Translations under genes and position numbers: made by a program
Assembly (NCBI GenBank): GCA_014607495.2
Contig: CP053153.1
Location: forward strand, 8,680,001-8,744,000
DNA length: 64,000 nucleotides
Reading direction: 5' to 3'
Source: Carposina sasakii
Taxonomy: Eukaryota; Arthropoda; Insecta; Lepidoptera; Carposinidae
The notes under the pieces: generated by a model
Seen by the model: only the letters and a program-made list of their open reading frames with translations
What the model was told of the DNA's origin: nothing
Database searches by the model: none
Shown: piece by piece, positions 11,101 to 26,100 of the stretch
How the letters are laid out: every line of letters begins with the position of its first letter
How positions within the stretch are numbered: position 1 is the stretch's first letter

Positions 11101-14100
11101 CATGGATGTTTGATGTTAACAGGTGCTCCGGGAGGTCCAGGCGGCCCCGGCGGTCCTAGTGTACCCGGCGGACAAGGTGGATATTATCCCGGACAACCCG
11201 GCTCTCCCGGTACACCAGGTAATATTCTTTGTGTATTATTAAAGCAGTCAATAAAGTAACACATTTTGATAATATTACAGTATGTATCCGAAGCAAATAA
11301 TATAACAATAACATAAAGCGTACTCAAGCGACAAAATACCGACCGACTACTAAAGGTTCCGCGAACTGGAATAAGAGGTATATAGGTAGTTTGAATTTCA
11401 TGAAAAAACGATAACCATTGCCTCTATGTTTCAAAGACTACCTGCCGCAAAGTACTTACAAACTTAACATCTAGCCTATAGAATTTCACAATTAAGTAAT
11501 GTAACTTGTGATATAGGAGGTCCTGGAGGCCCAGGAGGTCCAGGCGGCCCCGGCGGTCCTAGTGGACCCGGCGTACCAGGTGGATACTACCCCGGACAAC
11601 CCAGCAAACCCGGCACTCCCGGTAAACCTGGCTCTCCTGGCACACCAGGTATCTCTACATCAACGCTGTCTTAATAAAAGTAACATAATATCTTCATCAA
11701 ATAATATCAAAGTTATTCAAAACTTGTCAGCTTGCTCTTAAGAACGAATGCAACTAAGAGCTTCCTTTTTTTAAAAAAGTTAAATTGTCATGGATGTTTG
11801 ATGTTAAAAGGTGCTCCAGGAGGTCCAGGCGGCCCCGGCGGTCCTAGTATACCCGGCGGACAAGGTGGATATTATCCCGGACAACCCGGCTCTCCCGGTA
11901 CACCAGGTAATATTCTTTGTGTATTATTAAAGCAGTCAATAAAGTAACACATTTTTATAATATTACAGTATGTATCCGAAGCAAATAATATAACAATAAC
12001 ATAAAGCGTACTCAAGGGACAAAATACCGACCGACTACTAAAGGTTCCGCGAACTGGAATAAGAAGTGTAGTTTGAATTTCATGAATAAATGATAACCAT
12101 TGCCTCTATGTTTCAAAGACTACCTGCCGCAAAGTACTTACAAACTTAACATCTAGCCTATAGAATTTCACAATTAAGTAATGTAACTTGTGATATAGGA
12201 GGTCCTGGAGGCCCAGGAGGTCCAGGCGGCCCCGGCGGTCCTAGTGGACCCGGAGTACCAGGTGGATACTACCCCGGACAACCCGGCAAACCCGGCACTC
12301 CCGGTAAACCCGGCTCTCCTGGCACACCAGGTATGTATCTCTACATCAACGCTGTCTTAATAAAAGTAACATAATATCTTCATCAAATAATATCAAAGTT
12401 ATTCAAAACTTGTCAGCATGCTCTTAAGAACGAATGCAACTAAGAGCTTCCATTTTTTTTAATAGTTAAAATGTCATGGATGTTTGATGTTAACAGGTGC
12501 TCCAGGAGGTCCAGGCGGCCCTGGCGGTCCTAGTGTACCCGGCGGACAAGGTGGATATTATCCCGGACAACCCGGCTCTCCCGGTACACCAGGTAATATT
12601 CTTTGTGTATTATTAAAGCAGTCAATAAAGTAACACATTTTGATAATATTACAGTATGTATCCGAAGCAAATAATATAACAATAACATAAAGCGTACTCA
12701 AGGGACAAAATACCGACCGACTACTAAAGGTTCCGCGAACTGGAATAAGAAGTGTAGTTTGAATTTCATGAATAAATGAATAACCATTGCCTCTATGTTT
12801 CAAAGACTACCTGCCGCAAAGTACTTACAAACTAAACATCTAGCCTATAGAATTTCACAATTAAGTAATGTAACTTGTGATATAGGAGGTCCTGGAGGCC
12901 CAGGAGGTCCAGGCGGCCCCGGCGGTCCTAGTGGACCCGGAGTACCAGGTGGATACTACCCCGGACAACCCGGCAAACCCGGCACTCCCGGTAAACCCGG
13001 CTCTCCTGGCACACCAGGTATGTATCTCTACATTAACGCTGTCTTAATAAAAGTAACATAATATCTTCATCAAATAATATCAAAGCTATTCAAAACTTGT
13101 CAGCATGCTCTTAAGAACGAATGCAACTAAGAGCTTTTCATTTTTTTTTATTGTTAAATTGACATGGATGTTTGATGTTAACAGGTGCTCCAGGAGGTCC
13201 AGGCGGCCCCGGCGGTCCTAGTGTACCCGGCGGACAAGGTGGATATTATCCCGGACAACCCGGCTCTCCTGGTACACCAGGTAATATTCTTTGTGTATTA
13301 TTAAAGCAGTCAATAAAGTAACACATTTTTATAATATTACAGTATGTATCCGAAGCAAATAATATAACAATAACATAAAGCGTACTCAAGCGACAAAATA
13401 CCGACCGACTAGTAAAGGTTCCGCGAACTGGAATAAGAGGTGTAGTTTGAATTTCATGAATAAATGATAACCATTACCTCTAAGTTTCAAAGACTACCTG
13501 CCGCAAAGTACTTACAAACTTAACATCTAGCCTATAGAATTTCACAATTAAGTAATGTAACTTGTGATATAGGAGGTCCTGGAGGCCCAGGAGGTCCAGG
13601 CGGCCCCGGCGGTCCTAGTGGACCCGGCGTACCAGGTGGATACTACCCCGGACAACCCGGCAAACCCGGCACTCCCGGTAAACCCGGCTCTCCTGGCACA
13701 CCAGGTATGTATCTCTACATCAACGCTGTCTAAATAAAAGTAACATAATATCTTCATCAAATATCAAAGTTATTCAAAACTTGTCAGCATGCTCTTAAGA
13801 ACGAATGCAACTAAGAGCTTCCATTTTTTTTAAATAGTTAAAATGTCATTGATGTTTGATGTTAACAGGTGCTCCAGGAGGTCCAGGCAGCCCCGGCGGT
13901 CCTAGTGTACCCGGCGGACAAGGTGGATATTATCCCGGACAACCCGGCTCTCCCGGTACACCAGGTAATATTTTTTGTGTATTATTAAAGCAGTCAATGA
14001 AATAACATATTTTTATAATATTACAGTATGTATCCGAAGCAAATAGTATAATTTTAGGTGTAGTTTGAATTGCATGAATAAATTATAACGATTACGTCTT

Positions 14101-17100
14101 TGTTCAAAGACTACCTGATATAGGTAGCTACATATTATAAAACTTAAAATCGAAACTATAGAATTTCATAATTGAGTAATTTCGCTTACGAAATAGGAGG
14201 TCCTGGAGGTCCAGGCGGTCCAGGCGGCCCCGGCGGTCCTAGTGGACCCGGCGTACCAGGTGGATACTACCCCGAACATCCCAGCTCTCCCGATACACCA
14301 GGTAATAATCTTTATGTCTTCTTAGTGCAGACAATAAAGTAACACATTTTAATAATATAACAGTATGTATCCGAAGCAAATATAAAAATAACAAAGCGTA
14401 GTCAAGCAACAAAATACCGACTAAAGGTTCCGCGAACTGGAATAAGAGGTGTAGTTTGAATTTCATGAATAAATGATAACGATTGCCTCTATGTTTCAAA
14501 GACTACCTGCCGCATAGTACTTACAAACTTAACATCTAGCCTATAGAATTTCACAATTAAGTAATGTAAATTGTGATATAGGAGGTCCTGGAGGCCCAGG
14601 AGGTCAAGGCGGCCCCGGCGGTCCCAGTGGACCCGGCGTACCAGGTGGATACTACCCCGGACAACCTGGCAAACCCGGCACTCCCGGTAAACCCGGCTCT
14701 CCTGGCACACCAGGTATGTATCTCTACATCAATGCTGTCTTAATAAAAGTAACATAATACCTTCATCAAATAATATCAAAGTTATTCAAAACTTGTCAAC
14801 ATGCTCTTAACAATGAATGCAGCTAAGAGCTTTCTTTTTTTTTAATTTTTTATTTAATTTTTAGTTAAATTGTCATGGATGTTTGATGTTAACAGGTGCT
14901 CCAGGAGGTCCAGGCGGCCCCGGCGGTCCTAGTGTACCCGGCGGACAAGGTGGATATTATCCCGGACAACCCGGCTCTCCCGGTACACCAGGTAATATTC
15001 TTTGTGTATTATTAAAGCGGTTAATAAAGTAACACATTTTTATAATATTACAGTATGTATCCCAAGCAAATATAACAATAACATAAAGCGTAGTCAAGCG
15101 ACAAAATACCGACCGACTACTAAAGGTTCCGGGAACTGGAATTTTAGGTGTAGTTTGAATTGCATGAATAAATTATAACGATTGCATCTTTGTTCAAAGA
15201 CTACCTGACGCATAATAGGTACCTACATATTATAAAACTTAAAGTCGAAACTATAGAATTTCACAATTGAGTAATTTTGTTTGTGAAATAGGAGGTCCTG
15301 GAGGTCCAGGCGGTCCAGGCGGCCCCGGCGGTCCCAGTGGACCCGGCGTACCAGGTGGATACTACCCCGGACAACCTGGCGAACCCGGCACTCCCGGTAA
15401 ACCCGGCTCTCCTGGCACACCAGGTATGTATCTCTACATCAATGCTGTCTTAATAAAAGTAACATAATACCTTCATCAAATAATATCAAAGTTATTCAAA
15501 ACTTGTCAACATGCTCTTAACAATGAATGCAGCTAAGAGCTTCCTTTTTTTAAATTTTTAATTTAATTTTTAATTAAATTGTCATGGATGTTTGATGTTA
15601 ACAGGTGCTCCAGGAGGTCCAGGCGGCCCCGGCGGTCCTAATGTACCCGGCGGACAAGGTGGATATTATCCCGGACAACCCGGATCTCCCGGTACACCAG
15701 GTAATATTCTTTGTGTATTATTAAAGCGGTTAAAAAAGTAACACATTTTTATAATATTACAGTATGTATCCCAAGCAAATATAACAATAACATAAAGCGT
15801 AGTCAAGCGACAAAATACCGACCGACTACTAAAGGTTCCGGGAACTGGAATTTTAGGTGTAGTTTGAATTGCATGAATAAATTATAACGATTGCATCTTT
15901 GTTCAAAGACTACCTGACGCATAATAGGTACCTACATATTATAAAACTTAAAGTCGAAACTATAGAATTTCACAATTGAGTAATTTTGTTTGTGAAATAG
16001 GAGGTCCTGGAGGTCCAGGCGGTCCAGGCGGCCCCGGCGGTCCTAGTGGACCCGGCGTACCAGGTGGATACTACCCCGGACATCCCAGCTCTCCCGGTAC
16101 ACCAGGTAATTATCTTTATGTCTACTTAGTGCAGGCAATAAAGTAACACATTTTAATAATATAACAGTATGTATACGAAGCAAATATAACAATAACAAAG
16201 CGTAGTCAAGCAACAAAATACCGACTGACTACTATAGGTTCCGCGAACTGGAATTTGAGGTGTAGTTTGAATACATATAATATACATGTAATCACACCTT
16301 TATCCCTTACGTGGTAGGCAGAGCACCAAGGGCCGATAGGACCACATGGTGCCACTTCTGACCAATTTTGAGTAGTTTGAATTTCATGAATAATTGATAA
16401 CTATTGCATCTATGTTTCAAAGACTACCTGCCGCATAGTACTTACAAACTTAACATCTAGCCTATAGTATTTCACAATTAAGTAATGTAACTTGTGATAT
16501 AGGAGGTCCTGGAGGCCCAGGAGGTCCAGGCGGCCCCGGCGGTCCTAGTGGACCCGGCGTACCAGGTGAATACTACCCCGGACAACCCGGCAAGCCCGGC
16601 TCTCCTGGCACACCAGGTATATATCTCTACATTAACGCTGTCTTAATAAAAGTAACATAATAGCTTCATCAAATAATATCAAAGCTATTCAAAACTTGTC
16701 AGCATGCTCTTAAGAACGAATGCAACTAAGAGCTACCATTTTTTTTTTAATTTTTAAATTGTCATGGATGTTTGATGTTAACAGGTGCTCCAGGAGGTCC
16801 AGGCGGCCCCGGCGGTCCTAGTGTACCCGGCGGACAAGGTGGATATTATCCCGGACAACCCGGCTCTCCCGGTACACCAGGTAATATTCTTTGTGTATTA
16901 TTAAAGCAGTCAATAAAGTAACACATTTTTATAATATTACAGTATGTATCCGAAGCAAATAATATAACAATAACATAAAGCGTACTCAAGCGACAAAATA
17001 CCGACCGACTACTAAAGGTTCCGCGAACTGGAATAAGAGGTGTAGTTTGAATTTCATGAATAAATGATAACCATTGCCTCTATGTTTCAAAGACTACCCG

Positions 17101-20100
17101 CCGCAAAGTACTTACAAACTTAACATCTAGCCTATAGAATTTCACAATTAAATAATGTAACTTGTGATATAGGAGGTCCTGGTGGCCCAGGAGGTCCAGG
17201 CGGCCCCGGCGGTCCTAGTGGACCCGGCGTACCAGGTGGATACTACCCCGGAGAACCCGGCAAACCCGGCACTCCCGGTAAACCCGGCTCTCCTGGCACA
17301 CCAGGTATGTATCTCTACATCAACGCTGTCTAAATAAAAGTAACATAATATCTTCATCAAATATCAAAGTTATTCAAAACTTGTCAACATGCTCTTAAGA
17401 ACGAATGCAACTATGAGCTTCCATTTTTTTTAAATAGTTAAAATGTCATGGATGTTTGATGTTAACAGGTGCTCCAGGAGGTCCAGGCGGCCCCGGCGGT
17501 CCTAGTGTACCCGGCGGACAAGGTGGATATTATCCCGGACAACCCGGCTCTCCCGGTACACCAGGTAATATTCTTTGTGTATTATTAAAGCGGTTAATAA
17601 AGTAACACATTTTTATAATATTACAGTATGTATCCCAAGCAAATATAACAATAACATAAAGTCAAGCGACTACTGAAGGTTCCGCGAACTGGAATTTTAG
17701 GTGTAGTTTGAATTTCATGAATAAATGATAACGATTACCTCTATGTTTCAAACACTATCTACCGCATAGAACATACAAAACTTAACGTCTAACCTATAGA
17801 ATTTTACAATTAAGTTATATAACTTATGGTATAGGAGGTCCTGGAGGTCCAGGCGGCCTCGGCGGTCCTAGTGGACCCGGCGTACCAGGTGGATACTACC
17901 CCGGACAACCCGGAAAACCCGGCACTCCCGGTACACCCGGCTCTCCTGGCACGCCAGGTATGTATCTATACAATAACATCAATATCATTATAAATAAATT
18001 TATTTTTCATTTATTTCTCACCACAAATAACACAATGTGATATATCTATACATATAATAAAAATGTAACGGATCGCTGTCTGTACATGGGAGATATATGG
18101 GAAAAAATAATATAGGAGACCTTTATTAACGCAATAGTACCCAAAAGAATAATTTTTGAAATTGTTGTCTGTTTGTCGGTTTGTCTTGTGCACTCTAATC
18201 TCAGAAGCGGCTGAACCGACTTCGATGTAGTTTTTAGGAATATATTGTTACAGGTCCCACTTAACACATAGGCTACTTTTTATCCCGGGAAAATGTTTTT
18301 AATAATTCCCGGATAATTTCGACATTTTGTTTTTTCTGTAATCCACGCGGACGGAGTCGCGGGCGTCCACTAGTAACATCATATTATTGGACTGGTACCT
18401 GTGTAGGTTCGGAGACCCGTGCGTGTTACTGGTCACCAGGCCCCCTATTATGAAAGTAACAGATTATATCCTTACCCTCATGCTAAAATATCATTGTTAT
18501 TAAAAGGTTATCAGCATACTAATAAAATCAAAATGCATAATAACATTTTGTTAATAAATAATAGTTTTGGAAGTACAGGATACTTGAAAAAACTATTGTT
18601 ATTTCCAGGTTCTTCAGGAGGTACAGGCGGCCCCGGCGGACAAGGTGGATACTACCCCGGACAACCTGGCTCTCCCGGCACACCAGGTAATAATATTTGT
18701 AACTTATTACTGCAATAAATAATAACTAAAATGTGTTCATGTTTCTAAACTAACTCGATACAAGGAATTTTCCGAAATTACATACAAAATATAACTTCTA
18801 TAACTTTAAGAATATAGTAATAAAAGTAACTTTTTTATGTTATAGGAGGTCCTGGAGGCCCAGGAGGTCCAGGCAGCCCCAGCGGTCCTAGTGGACCCGG
18901 CTTACCAGGTGGATACTACCCCGGGCAACCTGGCAAACCCGGCACTCCCGGTAAACCCGGCTCTCCTGGCACACCAGGTATGTGTCTCTAAAATAACGTT
19001 ATCTTAATAAAAAGTAACATAATATTTTCATCAAATAATATCAAAGTGATTCAAAACTTGTCAGAATGCTCCTAAGAACATATGCAACTTAAAGCTTACA
19101 TTTGAAATAGTTGTTATGGATGTTAGGTACACGATCCTTGAGCAAGCTTTTGATATTAACAGGTGCTCCAGGAGGTCCAGGCGGCCCCGGCGGTCCTAGT
19201 GTACCCGGCGGACAAGGTGGATATTATCCCGGACAACCCGGCTCTCCCGGTACACCAGGTAATATTATTTGTGTCTTATTAAAGCAGTCAATAAAGTAAT
19301 ACATTTTTATAATATAACAGTATGTATCCGAGGCAAATGTAAAAATAACATAAAGCGTAGTCTCGCAACAAAAAACCGACTGACTACTATAGGTTACGGG
19401 AACTGGACTTTCAGGAGTAATTTGAATTTCATGAATAAACTAGTGGACGCCCGCGACTCCGTCTGCGCGTCTGCAAAAAAAATGTCGAATATATCCGGGA
19501 TAAAAACATGTTCCTAGAATAAAAAGTAGCCTTTATATTAAGTGGGACCTGTCACAATATATTCCTGAAAACTGCATCGAAATCAGTTCAACCTTTTCTG
19601 AGAGTAGCATGCACAAATATCATACGTTACAATTTTATTATATGTATGGATATAGATTATAACGATTGCTTCTATATTTCAAAGACTACCTGTCGCATAA
19701 TAGGTACATATTATAAAAACTAAAATCGAAACCATAGAATTTCACAATTGAGTAATTTTACTTATGGAATAGGAGGTCCTGGAGGTCCAGGAGGTCCAGG
19801 CGGCCCCGGCGGTCCAAGTGGACCCGGCGTACCAGGTGGATACTACCCCGGACAACCCGGCAAACCCGGCACACCAGGTAATATTCTTTGTGTCTTATTA
19901 AAGCAGTCAATAAAGTAAAACATTTTTATAATTTTACAGTATCTATCTGAAGCAAATATAACAATAACAAAGCGTAGTCAAGCAACAAAATACCAACTGA
20001 CGACTATAGGTTCCGCGAACTGGAATTTTAGGTGTAGTTTGAATTTCATGAATAAATGATTACGATTGCCTCTATGTTTCAAAGACTACCTGCCGCATAG

Positions 20101-23100
20101 TACATACAAAATTTAACGTCTAACCTATAGAATTTTACAATAAAGTAACATAACTTATGCCATAGGAGGTCCTGGAGGTCCAGGCGGCCCCGGCGGTCCT
20201 AGTGGACCCGGCGTACCAGGTGGATACTACCCCGGACAACCCGGCAAACCCGGCACTCCCGGTACACCCGGCTCTCCTGGCACGCCAGGTATGTATCTAT
20301 ACCTATACAATATCATCAATATCATTATAAATAAATTCATTTTTCATTTATTTCATACCACAAATGACACAATGTGATACATAACATAATATTATGCTTG
20401 AAGGATGGACAGTTGACATTTATAGGAGGCTGGTACATACCTGTGTAGGTTCGGAGACCCGTGCGTATTATAGGTCATCAGGCCCCCTATTATGAAAGTA
20501 ACAAGGTAATATCCTTACCCTCATGATAAAATATCATTGTTATTAACAGGTTATCCGCAAAGTAATAAAAGCAAAATGCATAATAACATTTTGTTAATAA
20601 ATAATAGTCTTGGAAGTACAGAATGCTCGAAAAAACTATTGTTATTTCCAGGTGGGCCAGGAGGTCCAGGCGGCCCTAGCGGTTCTAGTGGACCCGGCGG
20701 ACAAGGTGGATACTACCCCGAACAACCTGGCTCTCCCGGCACACCAGGTAATAATATTTGTGACTTATTACTGCAATAAATAATAGTTAAAATATGTTCC
20801 TATTTTTAAACTAACTTGATACAAGGATTTTTCCGAAATTACATACAAAACATAACGTCTATAACCTTAAGAATATAGCAATAAAAGTAACTATTTTATG
20901 TTATAGGAGGTCCTGGAGGCCCAGGAGGTCCAGGCGGCCCCGGCGGTCCTAGTGGACCCGGCGTACCAGGTGGATACTACCCCGGGCAACCTGGCAAACC
21001 CGGCACTCCCGGTAAACCCGGCTCCCCTGGCACACCAGGTATGTGTCTCTGCAATAACACAGTCTTAATAAAAGTAACATAATATTTTCATCAAAGCTAT
21101 TCAAAACTTGTCAGCATGCTCCTAAGAACAAATGCAACTTAGAGCTTACATTTTTTTTTTCAAAATAGGTAAATTGTCATGGATGTTATGTACAGGATTC
21201 TTGAGCAAATTTTTGATGTTAACAGGTGCTCCAGGAGGTCCAGGCAGCCCCGGGGGTCCTAGTGTACCCGGCGGACAAGGTGGATATTATCCCGGACAAC
21301 CCGGCTCTCCCGGCACACCAGGTAATATTCTTTGTGTCTTATTACAGCAGTCAATAAAGTAACGCATTTTTATAATATTACAGGTTTTTTTTATACAATT
21401 AGCTAGGCAAACATTTGACCGCCATCGTACCTGATGTTAAGCAAGGTGCGGCCTAGGTTGGTACATGGTTACCTAGAAAGTGCCTATTCACTCTAGCTTT
21501 GAAGAGACCAATGTTGTTGTGCTGGGGATTTACATCGGCAGGAAGTGCATTCCTTAGCCGTTCGCATTACAAACGAGTTAGCATAAAGTTTGGTGCGGAT
21601 GGGGGGGATATCAACAACATAAGGGTGATACGCTAGTCTGCGTCTAATATCCCAATGGTGAAAAGGGGCTGGTGGAACTGTATTGTGAAGTTCCCACGCA
21701 CACTCTCCAAAGTGTATCCTGTAAAACACTGACAAGGCAGCAATTTTACGGCGGTAGGTTAGGTCCTGGAGTTTCGAATTTTCTACGGTTTCATCTCCAA
21801 TAAGTTTTATTGTCCATTTTTCCACTGAGTCAAGTGCGGCTAGCTGATATTTAGCTGATTCATCCCAAAGGTGGCAGCAGTATTCCATACAAGGGCGAAC
21901 TTGCGCTTTATATAGCGCCAATAGTTGCTGTGGAGTAAAATACGAGTACCGCCTAACCTGGGATAGGACGCCTAGATTCTTAGCTGAGATTTTTGCTACG
22001 GACTCGTACTTGCCAAAATTCGACGTTGCTGATTGGTCCAGGCCTAAGGGTTGAAGATGGTGAGTCGTTGTCAAGGACACACCCTGGAAAGTCGGAGTCA
22101 GGTCAAACTTACTCCGTTTTGCGGTAAATATACATGCCTGCGTTTTAGAGGTATTAAATTGGACTAAATTGGCTTCGCCCCAATCGGAGACTGCCTATAG
22201 TGCCAAATCAACTCTCTTAATCATTGACTCTCGACAAGACTGGACTTGATCTCTGGTAGCCCTCGCACCCGTAAAGTATCTATCTGCAACAGTGGTGTCA
22301 TCTGCATACCCAAAGGAACCAGGCACAAGCAGGTCGTTTATATGTAATAGGAAAAGGGTTGCAGATTTGCAGATAGTACTGATCCTTGCGGAACTCCAGC
22401 GTCAATAGTGATTTGATCAGACAAATGACCGTCAAGGACCACACGTATTAAAAAGTCAGCAATCCAGATGAAAAGATTATCAGAGATACCATACGATGGG
22501 AGCTTGCTTAAAAGGCCGTCGTGCCATACCCTATCAAATGCCTTGGCGATATCGAGTGAGACAGCAATGGCTTCCCCGTACTTCTCAATTGCTTTGCTCC
22601 AAATATGGTTGGCATATGCAAGAAGATCACCAGTTGAACGACCACGCCGAAAACCATATTGCCGGTCGCTGAATAGGTCGTTGTCTTCAAGATATGCCAA
22701 AAGGTGAGCATTCAGTACACGCTCCATAATCTTGCAGGGTATGGAGTTGACCAAAATAGGTCTATAATTAGTAGGGTCGGCACAACTACCCTTCTTAGGC
22801 ACGGGGTGTACGTTAGCAAGCCTCCAAGACTTAGGTACTTGTCCAGTCTCCAGTGAGAGTCGGTACAGACGTGTTAATACAGGAGACAACTCTGGTGCGC
22901 AGTTACGCAGTACAATTGCAGGAATACCATCAGGCCCACTGGCCTTATTCACGTCCAGAGTACGCAGAGCATTGAGTACCTCTTTTTGTCGAATGTGTGC
23001 ATTTTGCATCGATGAATCAGCACGAGGTAACTGTGGTGGTATTTTTCTATCTAGACGCGAACTTTCCTCAAAGAGAGACACAAATAAGTTTGCTTTTTCT

Positions 23101-26100
23101 CTTGCAGTGTGAGCCAGTGTGCCGTCAGGCTTCTGAAGTTGTGGTAATGATGAGCGACAGAAGTTTGACTCAACCGCCTTGGCTAAAGACCAAAATGCTT
23201 TGCTTCCTGTGGGGTATGAAGCCAATTTGGTGCCAATGCGGCCGATGTGCTCAAACATCGCTCTGCGTAACGTTTTCTTCGCGGACTTGGCAGTATGGTT
23301 ATAGGCTTTCTTCAGATGCCGAGTTTCCGATGACTTGCGTGAGCGAGCGTTAGCCCAGGCTAAGTATGCTAACTGCTTTTGCACTTCTGCGCTACAGCAG
23401 TCTGCATTGAACCAAGGGCGAGCCTTGCTGCCCGATTCTACGTCAGAGTAGGGATTAATTATTCCATACCGCGCCGCAATACTTCGGTAACAGCATCAGC
23501 GTCGGGTCTCCTGATGAAAAGCAGCATTGCCGCCAAGGAAAAGATGCGAAAAAGTGACGCATCTCATCCCAGTCTGCTGACTTGTATCGCCACACCCATC
23601 TCATACCACTAGGCCCCTGATCGGGTGGGTAGTGGATGGATACAGAATTCACCAGACAGTGGTCGGACGTCCCTAATGGGGCGGATACCGATATCGAATG
23701 TCTATCCGGTTCTGTTGTCAGCAGAAGGTCCAAGCAGTTGGCTGCATGTGAGTCTACGTCCGGTACCCTCGTTGAACAATTTACCAGCTGAGAGAGATCT
23801 AGCCTCAGTGAAAATTTAAGCGCCTCTCTCCCGGCATGATCGGTCACCTGGTACGGGAACAACCAGTCGCGATGGTGTGCATTAAAGTCCCCCAGGACAA
23901 CTAACTGTGCAGAAGGATACCGGACCATAGCCTGGTCAGCCGAGTTGCTCAGGTATTGGAAGAGCGCGGTTGTCTCCTGATCACCGGTGTGCAAGCGATA
24001 GACAGCAGCATAAAGGGTTTGTTCAATGCCCTTAACACAAATGTCATCGCGCGCATACGCACAGACTCCAGCTCGAGGAATAAACCTGTGCTGTAGAGTA
24101 TATCCAGGGTAACTGAAGTATGCCGCGTCAGCCGGACACTTGATCTGCGTCTCTGAGAGTAACAGCAGTTGCGGTTTTTCAGCCTCGAGATGATGGTGGA
24201 CTGCAACGAGATTTGAGTATGTATCCGAAGCAAATATAACAATAATACAAAGCGTAGTCAAGCAACAAAATATCGACTGACTACTATAGGTTCCGGGAAC
24301 TGGAATTTTAGGTGTAGTTTGAATTTCATGAATAAACTAGTGGACGCCCGCGACTCCGTCCGCGCGTCTGCAGGTAAAAACAAAATGTCGAAATTATCCG
24401 GGATAAAAACATTTTCCCAGAATAAAAAGTAGCCTATATGTTAAGTGGGACTGTCACAATATATTCCTGAAAACTGCATCGAAATCGGTTCAGCCGTTTC
24501 TAAAATTAGCGTGCACAAACATCGATCCGATACAATTTTATTACAATGTATGTATATAGATTATAACGATTGCCTCTATGTTTCAAGGACTACCTGTCTC
24601 ATAATAGGTAGGTATATATTATAAAACCTAAAGTCGAAACCACAGAATTTCACAATTGAGTAATTTTGCTTATGGAATAGGAGGTCCTGGAGGTCCAGGC
24701 AGCCCCGGTGGTCCTAGTGGACCCGGCGTACCAGGTGGATACTACCCTGGACAACCCGGCAAACCCGGCACTCCCGGTACATCCGGCTCTCCTGGTACAC
24801 CAGGTAATAATCTTTGTGTGTTTTTAGTGCAGTCAATAAAGTAAGACATTTCAATATTATTACAGTACGTATCCGAAGCAAATATAACAATAACAAAGCG
24901 TAGTCAAGCAACAAAATACCGACTGACTACTATAGGTTCCGCGAACTGGAATTTTAGGTGTAGTTTAAATTTCATGAATAAATGATAACGATTGCCTCTA
25001 TGTTTGAAAGACTACCTGCCGCATAGTACATACAAAACTTAACGTCTAACCTATAGAATTTTACAATTAAGTAATATAACTTATGGTATAGGAGGTCCTG
25101 GAGGTCCAGGCGGCCCCGGCGGTCCTAGTGGACCCGGCGGACAAGGTGGATACTACCCCGGACAACCTGGCTCTCCCGGCACACCAGGTAATAATATTTG
25201 TGACTTATTACTGCAATAAATAATAGTTAAAATATGTTACATGTTTTTAAACTAACTCGATACAAGAAACGATTTTTTCGAAATTACATACAACACGTAA
25301 CGTCTATTACCTAAAGAATAAAGAAATAAAAGTAATTATTTTATATTATAGGAGGTCCTGGAGGTCCAGGAGGTCCAGGCGGCCCCGGCGGTCCTAGTGG
25401 ACCCGGCGTACCAGGTGGATACTACCCTGGACAACCCGGCACTCCCGGTACACCCGGCTCTCCTGGTACACCAGGTAATAATCTTTGTGTGTTTTTAGTG
25501 CAGTCAATAAAGTAACACATTTCAATATTATTACAGTACGTATCCGAAGCAAATATAACAATAACAAAGCGTAGTCAAGCAACAAAATATCGACTGACTA
25601 CTATAGGTTCCGCGAACTGGAATTTTAGGTGTAGTTTAAATTTCATGAATAAATGATAACGATTGCCTCTATGTTTGAAAGACTACCTGCCGCATAGTAC
25701 ATACAAAACTTAACATCTAACCTATAGAATTTTACAATTAAGTAATATAACTTATGATATAGGAGGTCCTGGAGGTCCAGGCAGCCCCGGCGGTCCTAGT
25801 GGACCCGGCGGACAAGGTGGATACTACCCCGGACAACCTGGGTCTCCCGGCACACCAGGTAATAATATTTGTGACTTATTACTGCAATAAATAATAGTTA
25901 AAATATGTTACATGCTTTTAAACTAACTTGAAACAAGAATTTTTTTTTTCTAAATTACATACAAAACGTAACGTCTATTACCTAAAGAATATAAAAGTAA
26001 TTATTTTATGTTATAGGAGGACCTGGAGGTCCAGGAGGTCCAGGCGGCCCCGGCGGTCCTAGTGGACCCGGCGTACCAGGTGGATACTACCCCGGACAAC

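Larger units (their letters stand above)
21384..24217 (-). mobile_element. 2.8-kb non-LTR retrotransposon (Jockey-like) inserted in the collagen array
   Basis: A minus-strand LINE splits the intron between exons 42 and 43. Undisturbed copies read 'attacagtatgtatcc'; here 'attacag' is at 21377-21383 and 'tatgtatcc' resumes at 24218. The T-run at 21385 is the A-rich 3' tail. It carries an endonuclease domain and then a reverse transcriptase domain, both broken by frameshifts. The 5' end begins inside the endonuclease region, so it is truncated. No clear target-site duplication is visible. Confidence 0.85.

Noticed and set aside
14239..15420. Minus-strand ORFs across the collagen-like exons
   Set aside because: They are antisense readings of Gly/Pro-rich exons, recur with every copy, and cross the splice sites of the plus-strand exons. 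No independent signal supports them.
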